Positions 22,465-35,195 of a stretch of 64,000 bases of DNA are shown one piece after another (positions within the stretch are counted from its first letter, which is position 1; each line of letters opens with the position of its first letter). The DNA is from Hedera helix (Eukaryota > Streptophyta > Magnoliopsida > Apiales > Araliaceae): assembly GCA_947179155.2 (NCBI GenBank), contig OX359285.1, positions 10,894,010 to 10,958,009 on the forward strand, in the 5' to 3' direction. The translations under genes were made by a program, and so were the position numbers. The notes below the pieces were generated by a model that made no database searches, was not told where the DNA came from, and was given only the letters and a program-made list of their open reading frames with translations.

Positions 22465-24441
22465 TGTTTATTTATATTTTAGATTCCGATCTCGAATTCG
22501 TTTGAACCAATAACGTGCAAGCATACACGGTCAACAAGTAATAAAGTGAAAGTAAAAGTCGATCCCACGAGGAATTAGTTCTAACGAGTTCCAAATACCG
22601 ATTGCATCAAGTCGATCTTAATTCAAACAGTTGATTTAATGGAAGAAGGGAAATGTAAATAGACATAACGCAAATTAACATTTAAACTACTAAATCGGTA
22701 AAGATAGATGAACCTACGATTACATTTTCTTCCAATACTTCATTTAAATCTCCTAACTCTCCCTATTTGGTCTTACGGTCACGATGACTTGTTAACCGAG
22801 AATACAATAGTATTTACACGCCTCTTTTGAAGGATATATAAACAAACCAAATCCAAACCTATCACATTCGACAGAATTCAGACAAGGACACCCAAGCTAA
22901 GCATTTCACTATATGTCTATGAGAAATAGCAAAGCAAGAATTTGAAGCACAAATTCTCACATTAGTTACATGCGGCACATAGGTATATGTATATTCTACG
23001 CACAAATTATGCATACACTCCTAAGAACACATAGCACAACACATGTTATCACATTCGGGTCAAAACACTATAATCCATTTTCCAATTTCATATAGGTTAC
23101 CAAATTAACCACTTGACCAAGCAATTAAACATGAAAAATTAAATGTGATAATCCAATTCATATGGTGCCATCCAAGAGACCATAAACTATAGCCAACGAA
23201 GCACAAAGATATGCAAAATACATGAACAACTTCATTGGGACAATTTATTGAACACTTGGTGAGCAAAGTGAAATCCTTCTCTCAAAGAACTCACAAATGC
23301 AATAACAACCAACTAAGAGAGAGAGATTCAATTAAACTAAGCATTAGACACCCAACACAATCATAAATTCCATGCTTAAACCATAACAAATGAGTAATAC
23401 CACATCCAACATGCATACAACATATACATAGCTAAATGAGAGCAAAACACCAATTACAATGGCTAAACATGTTATGGATTCAATATAACACATAGATATT
23501 ACATCCATGGATCAATATTCATTCATTCATTGGAGTTATAATCCAACTTGTTCCAAAAATAAACCAACACCAATGGAATACATAAATAAAGGAAGAGAAA
23601 AAAGAACTCATAACTCCCCTCAATCCATAGCTTCCAATTGATATTGAATCCCATTCCTAGCAACCATAGGAGGTGCTTTTCATCTTCTCTTGGCCTCCAA
23701 AATCACCTCTAGCCGCCTCCCAAAGAAGAAGAAATGAAAATATTAAGTTAGGGCTGCAGTTTTCCTCTTTAAAAACTAATTCTGCGCGTAGGAACAGTGC
23801 ACTGCCACGGCAGTCAAAGGCAGAGCCACGATGGTCAAACTTTCTGCTCAACTTAGGTTTTGTACCACCGCTGCGGTGGTGGAAACCACCGCTGCGACGC
23901 TCATACAAACTGCCTAGATCTGCTCCCTTTTTGGACTGCTACAGCCTCTTTCAGTGTTTTAGGCATATCTTCTTCATACAAACTCCGATTGAGGTGATTC
24001 AAGATGTTCTGGAAAGGAGAGTCGTAGACCTACAACTTTAATGTTTTACAAAATTGAAGATTCGGAAAGGATCAAGGCCAAAATTGAACGTGAATTGGCT
24101 GCTGTGTAAACAAAGCGCAAAAAATGTGAACCGGACAATTCCAAGCCTTGATCCACCAAACTCTTATTATAATTCGTACAAACTGATATAGAAACACATA
24201 AAAATAATACAACGCCACATCCTATACAATGTGGTACAAAAACACATATAACTAAACAAACACTTAACATATAAATTACGAATAAACTACACAAAAATGA
24301 CATAGAATACATAAAAATAATATAATACACCATATTATACAATAACATAAAAACACATATAAAATCACATAAAACACTTAAATATTCACAAATTATCAAG
24401 CTTAAATGTATTCAATTCGTAGGTATAAAACCCACTCATCA
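22465..24441 (-). mobile_element. LTR-like segment B inside Athila element A
   Basis: The right end (GTAGGTATAAAACCCACTCATCA) is almost identical to the ends of the A LTRs at 18982 and 32732, and the sector GTGCAAGCATACACGG with GTCGATCCCACGAGGA matches the opposite side of the family. The body differs, so it is another subfamily. It lies right after the integrase frame and carries a C+G-rich patch with a GCGGTGG palindrome (23785-23900). The left border at TGTTTATTT (22465) is a guess, and no target duplication was found. Confidence 0.6.
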
Positions 24442-24496
24442 TTACCTCCTAGTTAGCGCTTAGTTTTAAGTCCTTAGCCCTACCGTGTCCTTTCAT

Positions 24497-26443
24497 GCTC
24501 TAATCTGCAAGGGTGACTGACAACTTTTCACGATCAAAGCTTCCACCATAATAGTATTTCAACCTCTGTCCATTGACTTTGAAGACTCTTTTTGAATTTG
24601 GCTCTTCCACTTCCATGGCTCCACGAGGGAATACTTTAGTGATACGAAACGGACCAGCCCATCTTGATTTTAGTTTTCCCAGAAAAAGTTTCAGCCTTGA
24701 GTTGTATAATAAGACTGACTGCCCTGGTTCAAACTTTCTTTCAATGATTTTTATGTCATGCCACCTCTTGACCTGTTTTTTATACAACTTGGCATTTTCA
24801 TACGAGTGAAGGCGGAATTCATCCATGTGATTCAATTGCAAGAGGCACTTCTCTCCCACAACAAATAAATCAAAATTCAATTTTTGGATGGCCCAATAGG
24901 CGTTGTGTTCCAATTCCATCAGAAGGTGGCATGCTTTCCCATATACTAGCCTGTATGGAGACATCCCTAAAAGGGTTTTGTAAGCTGTACGATACGCCCA
25001 TAAAACATCATCTAACTTACTTGACCAGTCCTTCCGACTAGGATTAACTTCGCGGTTTGAGACCTCGACCTAGCCATTCGTTTGCGGATGGTATGTAGTT
25101 ACGATCTTGTAAGTGATCTCATACTTAGCAAGAGTAGCTTCAAGCAGTTTATTACAGAAATGTGAGCCTTCATCACTAATGATTGCCTGAGGTGTGCCAA
25201 ATCTAGAGAAGATATTCTTACGGAGGAATCTAATCACCACTTTAGCATCGTTAGGTGGTAGTGCCGCAGCCTCAACCCATTTTGAAACATAATCCACCGC
25301 TACTAGTATATAAAAATTGCCAAAAGATGAAGGAAACAATCCCATAAAATCGATGCTCAACACATCAAATAATTTAACCTCTAAAATTGTTTTGAGTGGC
25401 ATCTCGTGACGCTTTGATATATTGCCATCCCTTTGGCATCTGTAGCATTTCATCACGAAACAATGGGCGTCCTTAAAGAGTGTCGACCAATAAAATCCTA
25501 ATTGTAAAACCTTGGCCGCTGTTCTTTCTTCTCTAAAGTGTCCTCCATACTCAGAAGCATGACAGTGATACATAATGTTTTCCATTTCTTCTTGAGGAAC
25601 ACACCTTCTCACCATTGGTTCGACACACTGTTTAAACAAGAATGGTTCATTCCATATATAAATTTTGACATTATGGAGGAATTTCTTCTTCTACTAACTT
25701 GTGAAATCCGAAAGGAACACTTCACAAACAATAAAATTTACAACATCCGCATACTATGGGGTTACCTGCTGCACGAAGAGAATTTGTTCATCATGGAAAA
25801 ACTCATTGATCATGGTCTTATCACCTTTATTCTACTCTGAATTTTCCAACCATGATAAATGGTCTGCTACCTGATTTTTCGTTCCTTTTTTGTCTCGGAT
25901 CTCCAAGTTAAACTCTCGCAACAACAATATCCACCGAATTAATCTTGGGTTGACATCCTTCTTAGCAATCAGGTACTTGAACACTGAATGGTCTGTGAAT
26001 ACAATCATTTTAGTTCCAATCAAATAGGAACGAAACTTATAGAAGGCATAAATGATTGCCAACAACTTATCCTCAGTAGTAGTATAATTCAGTTGAGCAT
26101 CGTATAATGTCTTGCTAGCGTAGTATATGGTATGAAAAACCTTCTCCTTTCACTGACCTAGAACTACCCCAATTGCGAACACTCGTATGACACATCAATT
26201 CATATGGAAGATCCCAATTCGGTGCTACTATTATTGGTGTTGAAATTAGTTTCTTCTTCAAGACCTCAAACGTTTTAAGACATGTCTTATCAAAGTTAAA
26301 TGGGACATCCTTTTCCAACAAACTGCATAATGGCTTCATGACTTTAGAAAAGTCTTTGATGAACCTCCTATAAAAACCTGCATGCCCCAAAAAACTCCGA
26401 ATACCCTTCACTGAAGTTGGTGGAAGAAGATTCTTAATGGTTT
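24497..26443 (-). pseudogene. Athila A pol, part 2: RT end, RNase H, integrase
   Basis: Read right to left: the RT tail (SFLGHAGFYRRFIKDFSK near 26400); RNase H (VFTDHSVFKYLIAKKD, VADHLSWL, 26065-25832); the integrase zinc domain (HCHASEYGGHF, then CYRCQRDG); the integrase core with DFMG and SDEGSHF as the two Asp sites and the Glu in VEVSNRE; and a C-terminal part ending SVTLAD at 24500. The motifs are those of Athila. RNase H and integrase stay in one frame with several stops, for example Gln to stop after HPQTNG and Trp to stop in TPWYAD-type sequence. A frameshift separates the RT tail from RNase H near 26100. It is joined to part 1 across the solo LTR at 26449-28063. Not functional. Confidence 0.88.
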
Positions 26444-26448
26444 CTATC

Positions 26449-28063
26449 TGGTGTGATGTCGCAAGTACCCAAAAATAATATCTTACTTTGGAAAAATAAA
26501 TATGCAGTAGTGCAAGTAAGAGTCGATCCCACAGAAAATGATTAATTTAATTTTATGTTTTCGCAAACAAAAGTTGGGGGGTTTTGTAATTAAAAAAATA
26601 ATTTAAATAAAACTAATTAAAATAATTATGCAAGAAATAAATAAAAATAAAAAGCCTTGGTTTAAGTCAATATCCACCATCAAGAATTTACAACTGATCA
26701 CTGATGCAAAAATAAATCAATTAATATTTTGAAGATTCACCGTAGAAAGAACTACTCGCAGGTGGAATAATTTTTCTCCTCTCTCCTTAATTTTAGATAA
26801 GTAGAGCCACTTGGTCTAAATACCCTTACTAATAAACAACATCCGGAACTTGCTAAAGATTTAATTTAATAGCAACATAAAGAATTAGAGAGATCGTTGA
26901 ACTAAACAACACAAGCCACTTGTTTGTATTTAATTTAGATGAATATTCTTCCTAAGATAAAATAATCTTTTGATCTGCAAAACAATTATTAAACTTAGTT
27001 GCTTCACAAATAGCAGTAGATTAATATGAATAATAAACTAGTAGGCCTCCTAGTAATTAAACAAATCAATCATAAAATAAGCATAGAAGAATATTCAATA
27101 ATCAAAATATAAATGGAACAACTAAAATAAATTAGATCTCACAGCGTATAAATCTTGATGGCTTCAATCACTTAAACCAAGAAAAATAAATTAACTACTC
27201 ATAAATATAAAGAACACTAAATAATAGAAGAGAGAATTTTATTCTAATGAGAGTTGTCTTTTCCAATGTGTGTCAAGCCCTCTATTTATAGGCTCCAAAA
27301 TCCTCCTAACCCTAGTAGGAAGTACTTTACAAACCCTAATAGGATTTAAAATATAAATAAAAATAAAAGAAAAAGAAAAATAATCATTATCCTAACCCTA
27401 GTTGGAATTAAAATCCAATTTGGAATCAAAAAGTAACAAAATTCCCGAAATAACCTGTTTTGGGAGAATTAACGCGCCAAACAAATGCGTCCTTCGCTAC
27501 AGTAACCGTCCGCGTCATCCGCCCACGCGCATTGCGCGGTCCTTCGCTCAAAACGACGTCGTATTGATCTTGTTCTTGCCACTGTTCCGCTCACCGCGCG
27601 CATTGCGCGAACGCTGTGATGAAACGACGTCGTTTCATCTGCCGGCCAACCCATCCGCGCGCATTGCGCGAGCGCCAACTTTTTCGAAATTTACCAAAAT
27701 GCCACCGCGCTGCGTAATTACCAAAATGCCATTAGAGCTTTGCTGAATTTACAAAAATGCCCCCAAAGCTTATTTTTCCTACAAAATAAAATATAAAATA
27801 GTTAAAAATAAATAAAAATAATATAAAAATAATAAAAATAATAAAAACACATAATAATTAATAAAACACCTAAAACACTAAAAATAAATAAAAACACATA
27901 AATAAAAAGAAATATAAAAATACTATAAAATTATCTAAATTAACTAAAACCCTATAAAACTTATTAAAACCAAAATAAACTAAATAATTAAACATTTAAG
28001 CATACAATAAATATAAAAACTAAGTGTTAGGGAATAAAAATATCATATAATTCAACCCTATCA
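26449..28063 (-). mobile_element. C-type solo LTR in the RT of Athila A, TSD CTATC
   Basis: Starts TGGTGTGATGTCGC and ends AACCCTATCA. CTATC flanks it at 26444-26448 and 28064-28068, and removing element plus one repeat restores the RT codons for KAMIET. The start and the GTCGATCCCACAG sector match the LTRs of element C. A minus-strand TATA (CTATAAATAG, 27282-27291) gives the orientation. It contains a C+G-rich cassette at 27475-27770. 1615 bp. Confidence 0.9.
27475..27770. promoter_or_regulatory. CpG-rich cassette in the C-type solo LTR
   Basis: Three copies of CGCGCATTGCGCG-like palindromes (about 27529, 27597 and 27655) alternate with ACGACGTCGT sites. One of these is the centre of a perfect 22-bp palindrome at 27618-27639. 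TTACCAAAATGCC repeats follow at 27691-27760. It lies some 190-480 bp upstream of the LTR's minus-strand TATA. The role is inferred only. Confidence 0.5.
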
Positions 28064-28068
28064 CTATC

Positions 28069-29653
28069 ATAGCCTTGTCTACCTCAATCCTTTTTTCAGA
28101 TACGGGATGTCCCAAGATTATCCCCTCTTGGACCATGAAATGGCATTTCTCCTAATTTAAAACCAAGTTTATTTTCATACATCGTTTAAGCACAAGAGTA
28201 AGATTCTCCAAACAGTAATCGAACGTGTCTTTAAAAGACGAAAAGTCGCCTATAAAAAACTCGAGATTACGCTCGACCATGTCGAAAAAGATAGACATCA
28301 TGCACCATTGAAATGTTGCAGGTGCATTACACAGTCCGAAAGACATCCTTCTGAAGGCGAAAGTCCCATATGGACATGTGAATGTAGTTTTTTCTTGGTC
28401 CTCGGGTGCTATAGCAATCTGATTGCAGCCCAAGTAACCATTCAACAAGAAATAGTACTCATGTCCTGCTACTCTGTCTAACATTTGATCGATAAACGGT
28501 AGTGGAAAATAATCTTTACGAGTGGCTTTATTCAACTTCCTGTAGTCCATACACACCCGCCAACCCGTGACTGTTCTTGTAGGGATTAATTCATTATTCT
28601 TATTTGCAACTATTGTTATTCCCCCTTTATCACACATTGAACCAGGCTCACCCATGAGCTATTTGAAATTGGGTAAATTATACCTGCATCTAACCATTTG
28701 ATGATCTTCTTTCTGACTACTTCTTTCATTATGTGGTTGAGTCTGCGTTGTTGCTCTATGACCAGTTTTGCCTCCTTTTCATGTAAGATCTTATGCTTAC
28801 AAAATGATGGGCTTATCCCTTTAATGTCCACCAAAATCCACCCAATTGCTGATTTGTACTGCTTAAATACCCTTAACAACTTATCATCTTGAATCTCATT
28901 AAGGGAAATAGAAATTATAACTGGTAGTGTGGATGAAGAACCAAGATAAGTATACCAGAGATGATTGGGTAGCGGTTTGAGTTCCAGAGTAGGCAGTTCC
29001 TCCATTGATGACTTGACTCTACCTGATGAGTCTCTCGAATAGTCCAAAGCTTTAAACTTTGTCTTAACCTGATTGAATGTTGGAGCTGAATCTAGCACAT
29101 GAGTCAATTCTAATAAAGCTGACACATCAAAAACCATGTCACTAATCATTACAGTTTCGAGAGGATCTTCACCTTCATTTTCCATAAAAACACTCCTAAC
29201 AATTTTTTCAATCAGATCAACTCTGAAACACTCTTCACTGTCCTTAGGGAACTTCATGGCCTTAAACACATTAAATATCACCTCTTGGTCTTGGACCCTC
29301 ATTGTTAACTCCCATTTTTGCACGTCAATCAATGTCCTTCCCGTAGCTACGAAAGGATGCTCAAGAATAATCGATATGTTACTGTCCTCCTCAAAGTCAA
29401 GAACTATGAAGTCTATAGGGAATATAAATTTATCCACCTTCAGTAACACATCTTCAACTATTCCTTTTGGGTAGATGAGGGATCTATCCACAAGCTGTAG
29501 AGTGACGTTTGTTAGTCTAGCTTCCTTTAACCTAAGTTGCTGATAAACTGATAACGACATAAGGTTGATACTGGCTCCCAAATCACATAGACACCGACTG
29601 AAAAATTGAGTTCCTATTGTGCACAGAATGGTGAAGCTACCCGGGTCCTTCAA
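28069..29653 (-). pseudogene. Athila A pol, part 1: protease and RT N-terminal half
   Basis: The frame from 29653 gives the aspartic protease (CLCDLGASINLMS active site intact, then LQLVDRSLIYPKGIVEDVL and VDKFIFPIDFIVLD) and the linker with PLPNHLWYTYLG. It runs into RT, where a frameshift near 28620-28655 separates SWVSLVQCV from GGITIV. The next frame has WRVCMDYRKLN, PLPFIDQML and GTFAFRRMSFGLCNAPATF. The catalytic box reads FIGDF where Athila RTs have FMDDF, so one catalytic Asp is replaced by Gly, and a stop follows INLVLN. The element is therefore dead for reverse transcription by several independent lesions. Confidence 0.88.
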
Positions 29654-29983
29654 CTTTGATGGTAACTTCTTTTGTAATATTGCACTACATTCTTCCGTTA
29701 ATGCTACTGTCTCAAACTCCCCTAGCTAACTCTTCCTTGACAAAATTTATTTCATACTTTTGACATAGCTGGGCATTTGCTCCAAAGCATCTGCGAACGG
29801 AATATTAATCTGCAACTTCTTAAACACCTCTAAAAACTAAGATAATTGTCTGTCTAACTTTTGCTTTTGAAACCTCTACGAAAAAGGCATAGGTGGTGTA
29901 ATTGAATTCTGTATGATTTTGGTCTGGCTCTCCGTAACTTTTTCCTCACTCTTATCTCTTGAATCCCCTTCTTTTTCTTTCTT

Positions 29984-31392
29984 TTATGAACGGTTTCCTT
30001 TCTTCAACTCAATAGAATCTGTAGTTAACTCCTTCCCACTTCTAAGCGTGACCGCTTTATAATGCATTTTACCATTGCGCTTTGGATTTGCTTTAGTATC
30101 ACTTGGTAGTGATCCTTGGGGTCGGTTATTCAGAGCATGTGCCAACTGCCCCATTTGATTCTCCAATTTTTTTATTACAACTGACTGAGTTTTCATAATA
30201 ATGTCAAACTGATTCCCTAATTTTGCCAATGTGTCCTCCATCTGAGAAAACTTATCCGGCTGTTGATGATGTTGATTTTAAAATCCAAGTGGGTATGAAT
30301 TCCTTGGAGCTTGGACTTGAGGTTATGGTTGATTATTACTCCAAGAGAAGTTTGGATGGTTCCTCCATTTCGAGTTGTAACTGTTTGAGTTACTATTTGG
30401 TTGTCAGTTGTAATTGGACATGTACTGTACAGATTCAGAGTTTAGTGCACATTTATCACTAGTATGGCTTCCTGTACAAAACTCATAAACAATCTCTACC
30501 TTTTAAACCTTTTTACCCCCAAGTGCATCAATCTTTTTTGTGAGAGCGTAGATCTGAGTCATCATTTATACAGACAATGCAGTCATTGCATCAACTTCCA
30601 ACATACCAGCTACTCTTAGTTGACCCATTCTTGCAATAGGCCACTGATAGTTGTTAGCTGCCATTGTTTCAGGCAATGTGTAGGCTTCATCATAATTCTT
30701 TAACATGAGAACTCCTCCTGCCACAACGTCTATGTTCGTTCTTATTGCACATGATAGCCCATTATAGAATGTTTGTACTTGTAGCCATTTAGGGATCCCG
30801 TGATATGAACATCGCCTCAATAAATCCTTAAACCTTTCCCATGCCTCATACAATGATTCTGAATCATGCTGAACAAATGAGGTAATGTCGTTCCTCATCT
30901 TTGCTGTCTTGGCAGGTGGGAAAAACTTAGCCAAAAATTTATATGCCAAATCATTCCATATCGTAATTAATCCATACGATAAAGAATGAAGCCAGCTTTT
31001 AGCCTTATCTTGAAGTGTGAATGGGAATAATATAAGTCTAATTGCATCTTCTATGACCCCATGGTACTTAAATGCATCGCATATTTCTAAGAAATCGACC
31101 AAATGATCATTGAGATCATCATTCGGCCTTCGAATTGGACCGAATTTTGTATCAACTGTATTGTCCCTGGTTTAATCTCAAAATTTGTGGCAGTAATGGT
31201 GTGCCTCATGATACTCGATTGAAGTTCAGTCACTTGCGGTATAGAGTAATCCCGCAAGGACTTTTGTTGCTCATCAACCATTAGTTCTAGTTCTTGATTT
31301 CTAATTATTTCTTGAATGAACTTTCTGAGTTTATGGAACTTTCTTTCAATTTCATTGTCGTATTCTAATGGTCCCTGACTCTTTGAGTGCAT
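29984..31392 (-). pseudogene. Athila A gag, frameshifted
   Basis: Gag would form the particle and bind element RNA. The start is taken at Met 31392 (MHSKSQGP). The central retrotransposon gag domain is clear: FPFTLQDKAKSWLHSL, FLAKFFPPAKTAKMRN, SLYEAWERFKDLLRR, TFYNGL. A frameshift at about 31128-31140 breaks the frame before RRPNDDLNDHL. Another gap with stops around 30240-30560 holds the zinc knuckle, read as YEFCTGSHTSDKC, whose first Cys has become Tyr. The tail has LENQMGQLAHALNNRPQGSL and AVTLRSGKEL, typical of Athila/Tat gag. The segment 29654-29983 between gag and protease is degraded coding sequence. Confidence 0.85.
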
Positions 31393-31495
31393 TTGTATAT
31401 AGAAAACAAGAGTACCTAAAAAAAACATAAAAGAAAAGAGTTTAAATTATGATTCACTTAATCAAAATTAATAATGACAAAATAGTAAAATAGTT

Positions 31496-31513
31496 TCCCC
31501 GGCAACGACGCCA
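31496..31513 (-). other. Primer binding site of Athila A (tRNA-Asp type)
   Basis: The plus strand reads TCCCCGGCAACGACGCCA next to the LTR, equal to the 3' end of plant tRNA-Asp except for one base. This is the standard primer of Athila elements and fixes 31520-32732 as the 5' LTR of a minus-strand element. Confidence 0.88.
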
Positions 31514-31519
31514 AAAACT

Positions 31520-32732
31520 TGTTGCCTTTTTTCCTACTAGCACTATAACACGCAAGTATACACGTTCAATTGTAATACTCAGCAAGCAAGGATATCATTC
31601 CCACGAGGAAATAGATTAATAATTATTAATTACTATTCTTTAACCAAATTAATCCTATTTAAATTACGATGGATAGTTGTAAATTAAAATGAAACTTAAT
31701 TGAAATTAACTTCTAAAAAATTAACCACAAGAATAAATGCAGATTTGTCAGCTTAAGATTACAACTTCCCTTAGTGTCTCATTTAAATCAATGTACTTCA
31801 TCTTTAATTAATTAATTAAATTGAATCGCTAACCAAGAATTCTTTATAGTACCCATGCACCTCTTCCGATAACACATGGACGGATCCTCCAAAATCTGGC
31901 CTTAAACGACATATAGGTATATTCCTATCCTATATGCTAAACATATTAATCTTAACACAAATTATATGAACAGTTGTTATCATTCCCAAATATAAACCTA
32001 TACTCTATTTTCTAGCTTTATATAGATCATCTCGGTAATTGTTAGCTAGACAATTAATCAACAAGTACGAGTTATGATAAACGATTCAGGAATAATTAAC
32101 TTTAACTAAAGAGGAAGCAATCAATTTAAACTACGCACTAAGTTCCATTGAAATCTTAATGTAAAATTTAGTTCATAGTGTCTAAACAGAGCATCATCAA
32201 ATTTATCAATAAAAACATCCCAGAGATTACAAAAATTAAAGATAAAAGAAAGGATTAGAAGAAACTATAATGGTTACTCTTAAACTCTGCCTTGAATCCT
32301 CTTGAAATCTGAAAAAATCTCCCTCTGTTCTTCCTTCTTCTCCTTTAAAAATCGTCTCTGCTTTTGTTGCGTTTTTTTTCCTGGCACATCCACCTTTTCT
32401 TGGTAGTTAAATAACCACCCTTTTTCCCTTGCTTTTCAAAATTTTTGGAGTTCCAAACTAGTTGATTCTGATCATGGGCGTCTAGACGCCGACCCTAGTG
32501 CAAATTTGGGCGTCTAGACGTCATTCAGTGGCACCATATTTACAAAATTGCCATTTTCAAAAATTTTCATTTCTTTTAATTACTTTCTTCTCCAAAATAC
32601 CATCTATGTCCCTCCTGCTCTAACCTGCAATTGATAAATATAAAAACAAATAAAAAGAACCTAAAAACACTTAAAAGTAGCAGTTATTAGCTCTAACGAT
32701 GCCCGATTCGTACGTATAAAACCCACTCATCA
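31520..32732 (-). mobile_element. 5' LTR of Athila element A
   Basis: Starts TGTTGCC and ends CCACTCATCA, adjoining the tRNA-Asp primer site. It matches the copy at 14787-18982 with scattered differences and a deletion of about 115 bp. It carries two CGTCTAGACG palindromes (about 32478-32520). The outer flank (CTGGGATAAG) is chromovirus integrase. Confidence 0.88.
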
Positions 32733-34039
32733 CTGGGATAAGCACCGCATGCTTTAAAAATCGATTAATTATCACAAATACTAATCTTATTTCATTAACC
32801 TTCGGCAACGTAGAAATGAAATCTATTGATATTGACTGTCAAGGCTTGTCTGGAATAGGAAGAGGCTACAACAAGCTAGCTTTACTCTTCTTCTCAAGCT
32901 TGTCTACTTGGCCAATAGTAAGAACGAGACAATAATGCCAACATTCTCTTGATACCTGGGAGACCAATCCATTTTGTATCATGTATATCCTGCATAATCT
33001 GTATCCTCAATCCCCCTCTACATGGGACGTTCAGTCTACTACCTTTTGCATACAATAACTTATCATCAACCCAGTATCTTCGAACCAAGCCATCTTACAC
33101 TTGCGCACGAAGTTTCAGGTAAATAGCATCACTATGGGATTGTTCTTTAATCTTGTCCGGGAATTGTGTCTCCATAACAGTAAGAGCAACAATAAATTCC
33201 TACACCACCTTCGTACTAAATGCATCAACAACTAAATTCTACCTTCCTAGTTTGTGCACCCACACAAAATCAATTTTCGCTAAAAATTCTTGCCAGCGAG
33301 CTTGCTTAGGAGTCAACTTCTTTTGAGTCTTAAAGTAGGTGTTAACAACATATTATTGGTCACCACCACAAATTTCGTACCCAACAAGTAATGTTTCCAC
33401 ATCTCCAAGCAATGCACAACTGCATTCATTTCCTTCTCATAGGTACTGTACCTTTGTTCAACATCTTTCAGTTTTCAGCTTTCATAAGCAAGAAGGTGAT
33501 TCTCCTGCATAGGTATCCCACCAATAGCCCTGTCTGACGCATCAGTATGAATTTTAAAAGGATTGTCAAAGTCAGGAAGCTTCAACACCGGTTAAAATAA
33601 CACCGCTTCTTTTAATTTTTTGAATGCTTCTTGACATCTTAATGTCCATTCTCACTTGTTATCCTTCTTTAATAAGTTAGTCAAGGGAGCCACCTTCTTT
33701 GAGTAACACTAGATGAACTTATGATAGTAATTAGCCAATCCCAAAAATGATCTTAAATCTGTAATTTTTGTAAGAGCAGTCCATTCAACAATCGTTTGGA
33801 CTTTCCTCTTGTTTATTCGAACCTTTCCTTGGCTAACCCAATGCCCAAAGATCATAATCTCTGCCCTACAAAATTCACATTTCTCATTTTTCACACACAA
33901 TTGATATTCCCTCAACTTCTGGAATTCCAACCGTAGATGTTCAAGATGACCATCTACAGTTTCACTGTACACCACAAATATCATCTAGATATACTATCAC
34001 AAATCTATCTATATATTCATAAAATACATCGCTCATAAG
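32733..34039 (-). pseudogene. Chromovirus pol, piece 2: RT end, RNase H, integrase N-terminus
   Basis: On the minus strand from 34039: FVIVYLDDI (RT catalytic box intact), HLEHLRLEFQKLREYQL, IMIFGHWVSQGKV and LRSFLGLANYYHKFI. A decayed RNase H stretch follows. The integrase zinc region is HDTKWIGLPGIKRMLALL with SRSYYWP, and the segment runs up to the codons for INRFLKHAV at the border of element A. Stops and frameshifts are frequent between 33100 and 33700. It continues upstream at 46899 across the copia-type LTR insertion. Confidence 0.85.
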
Positions 34040-34980
34040 ATTATTGACGGGTCTCTAACTTTTAGGATTATTTATTTTGATGATAACAAAATTTATTAAA
34101 TAGGTTAATTAAATATTAGAATTCTCTCCATAGGATTAATATTATACTTATTTTAATAATCTTATTTACTTTGGCCAACTTTTTTTTCAAAACTTATTGA
34201 ATTAATATTTTCCTGGCCTTGATAATTTAATATCAAGTGTTCAAGAGATTAGTTCATAAAGTAACATTTCTTAAGGCAAGAAAGCTCCTATTTATTAAAA
34301 TGATTTTCTTTACCTCAAAACTTTAAGAATAATATATTTTATAAAAGGGCAAAGAAATTTTTAAGAAACAAAAAGCTAAGGATTTTCTACTATGCTCCAT
34401 CCAAAATTGGCTTAATACGTGCATGGACTTTATTTGTGAAAGGTACTTTGAAATCGAAAGCTGCCAAGCATGTGCCTTAAATTAAAAGGTATTTTGAAAA
34501 ATGTGAAGGCTTAGTTTCTTTCTCTTATTCGAAAAGCATTATTTTGGAAATTTTTCAAAAATTAAAAAGATAGGTGTGCTTTTTTACTCGGGCAATTTGT
34601 GTGATAAATTTTAAATTCATTATAACCCTTGATTTTAAAATTTACAAATCCTAACTTTGATTTTTAAAAACGAGCAACCAAATGACCATTATACCCCAAG
34701 TATCAAAATTCTATAAATAGGAGGCTTTCTCATTCATTCCAATTTTTCAAGTTATAAACAAAGAAAGCAAATACTCCTTGCCTATATTTTCTCTCTAAAG
34801 CTTACAAAAAAACTCTTTTCTACTCAAACTTTTTATCTTCCGTCGAAGAGAAAATTTGGTCAAAATATTTAAGACAAGTTCTTGAATTGCATTACTTGAA
34901 TTATCTCATACTTGTTTATATTTATAGATATATAAATATAAATTGTTACACACACGAGCGCACATGCGCGCTCACACACT

Positions 34981-35003
34981 CCCCCCCCCCCCCCCCCCCC
35001 CCC

Positions 35004-35058
<55 letters not shown>
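34981..35058. repeat. Compound microsatellite C24-(AC)n-(AT)n
   Basis: Twenty-four C residues, then AC repeats, then AT repeats up to 35058. Just upstream lies an imperfect palindrome, GAGCGCACATGCGCGCTC, so the whole block is structurally unstable. It lies in the copia-type LTR, downstream of its TATA. Confidence 0.9.
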
Positions 35059-35060
<2 letters not shown>

Positions 35061-35195
35061 TAAAGTAGATTAGTACTTAGACACTGAGGCTATAACGGAA
35101 ACATTATTCTTAAGTGAGAAAATTAGCCGAACGAGGCTCAAAGTCCTAAGTGGCCTATCAAAAATATTTATATAAATATTAGATAGTGAAAACTT

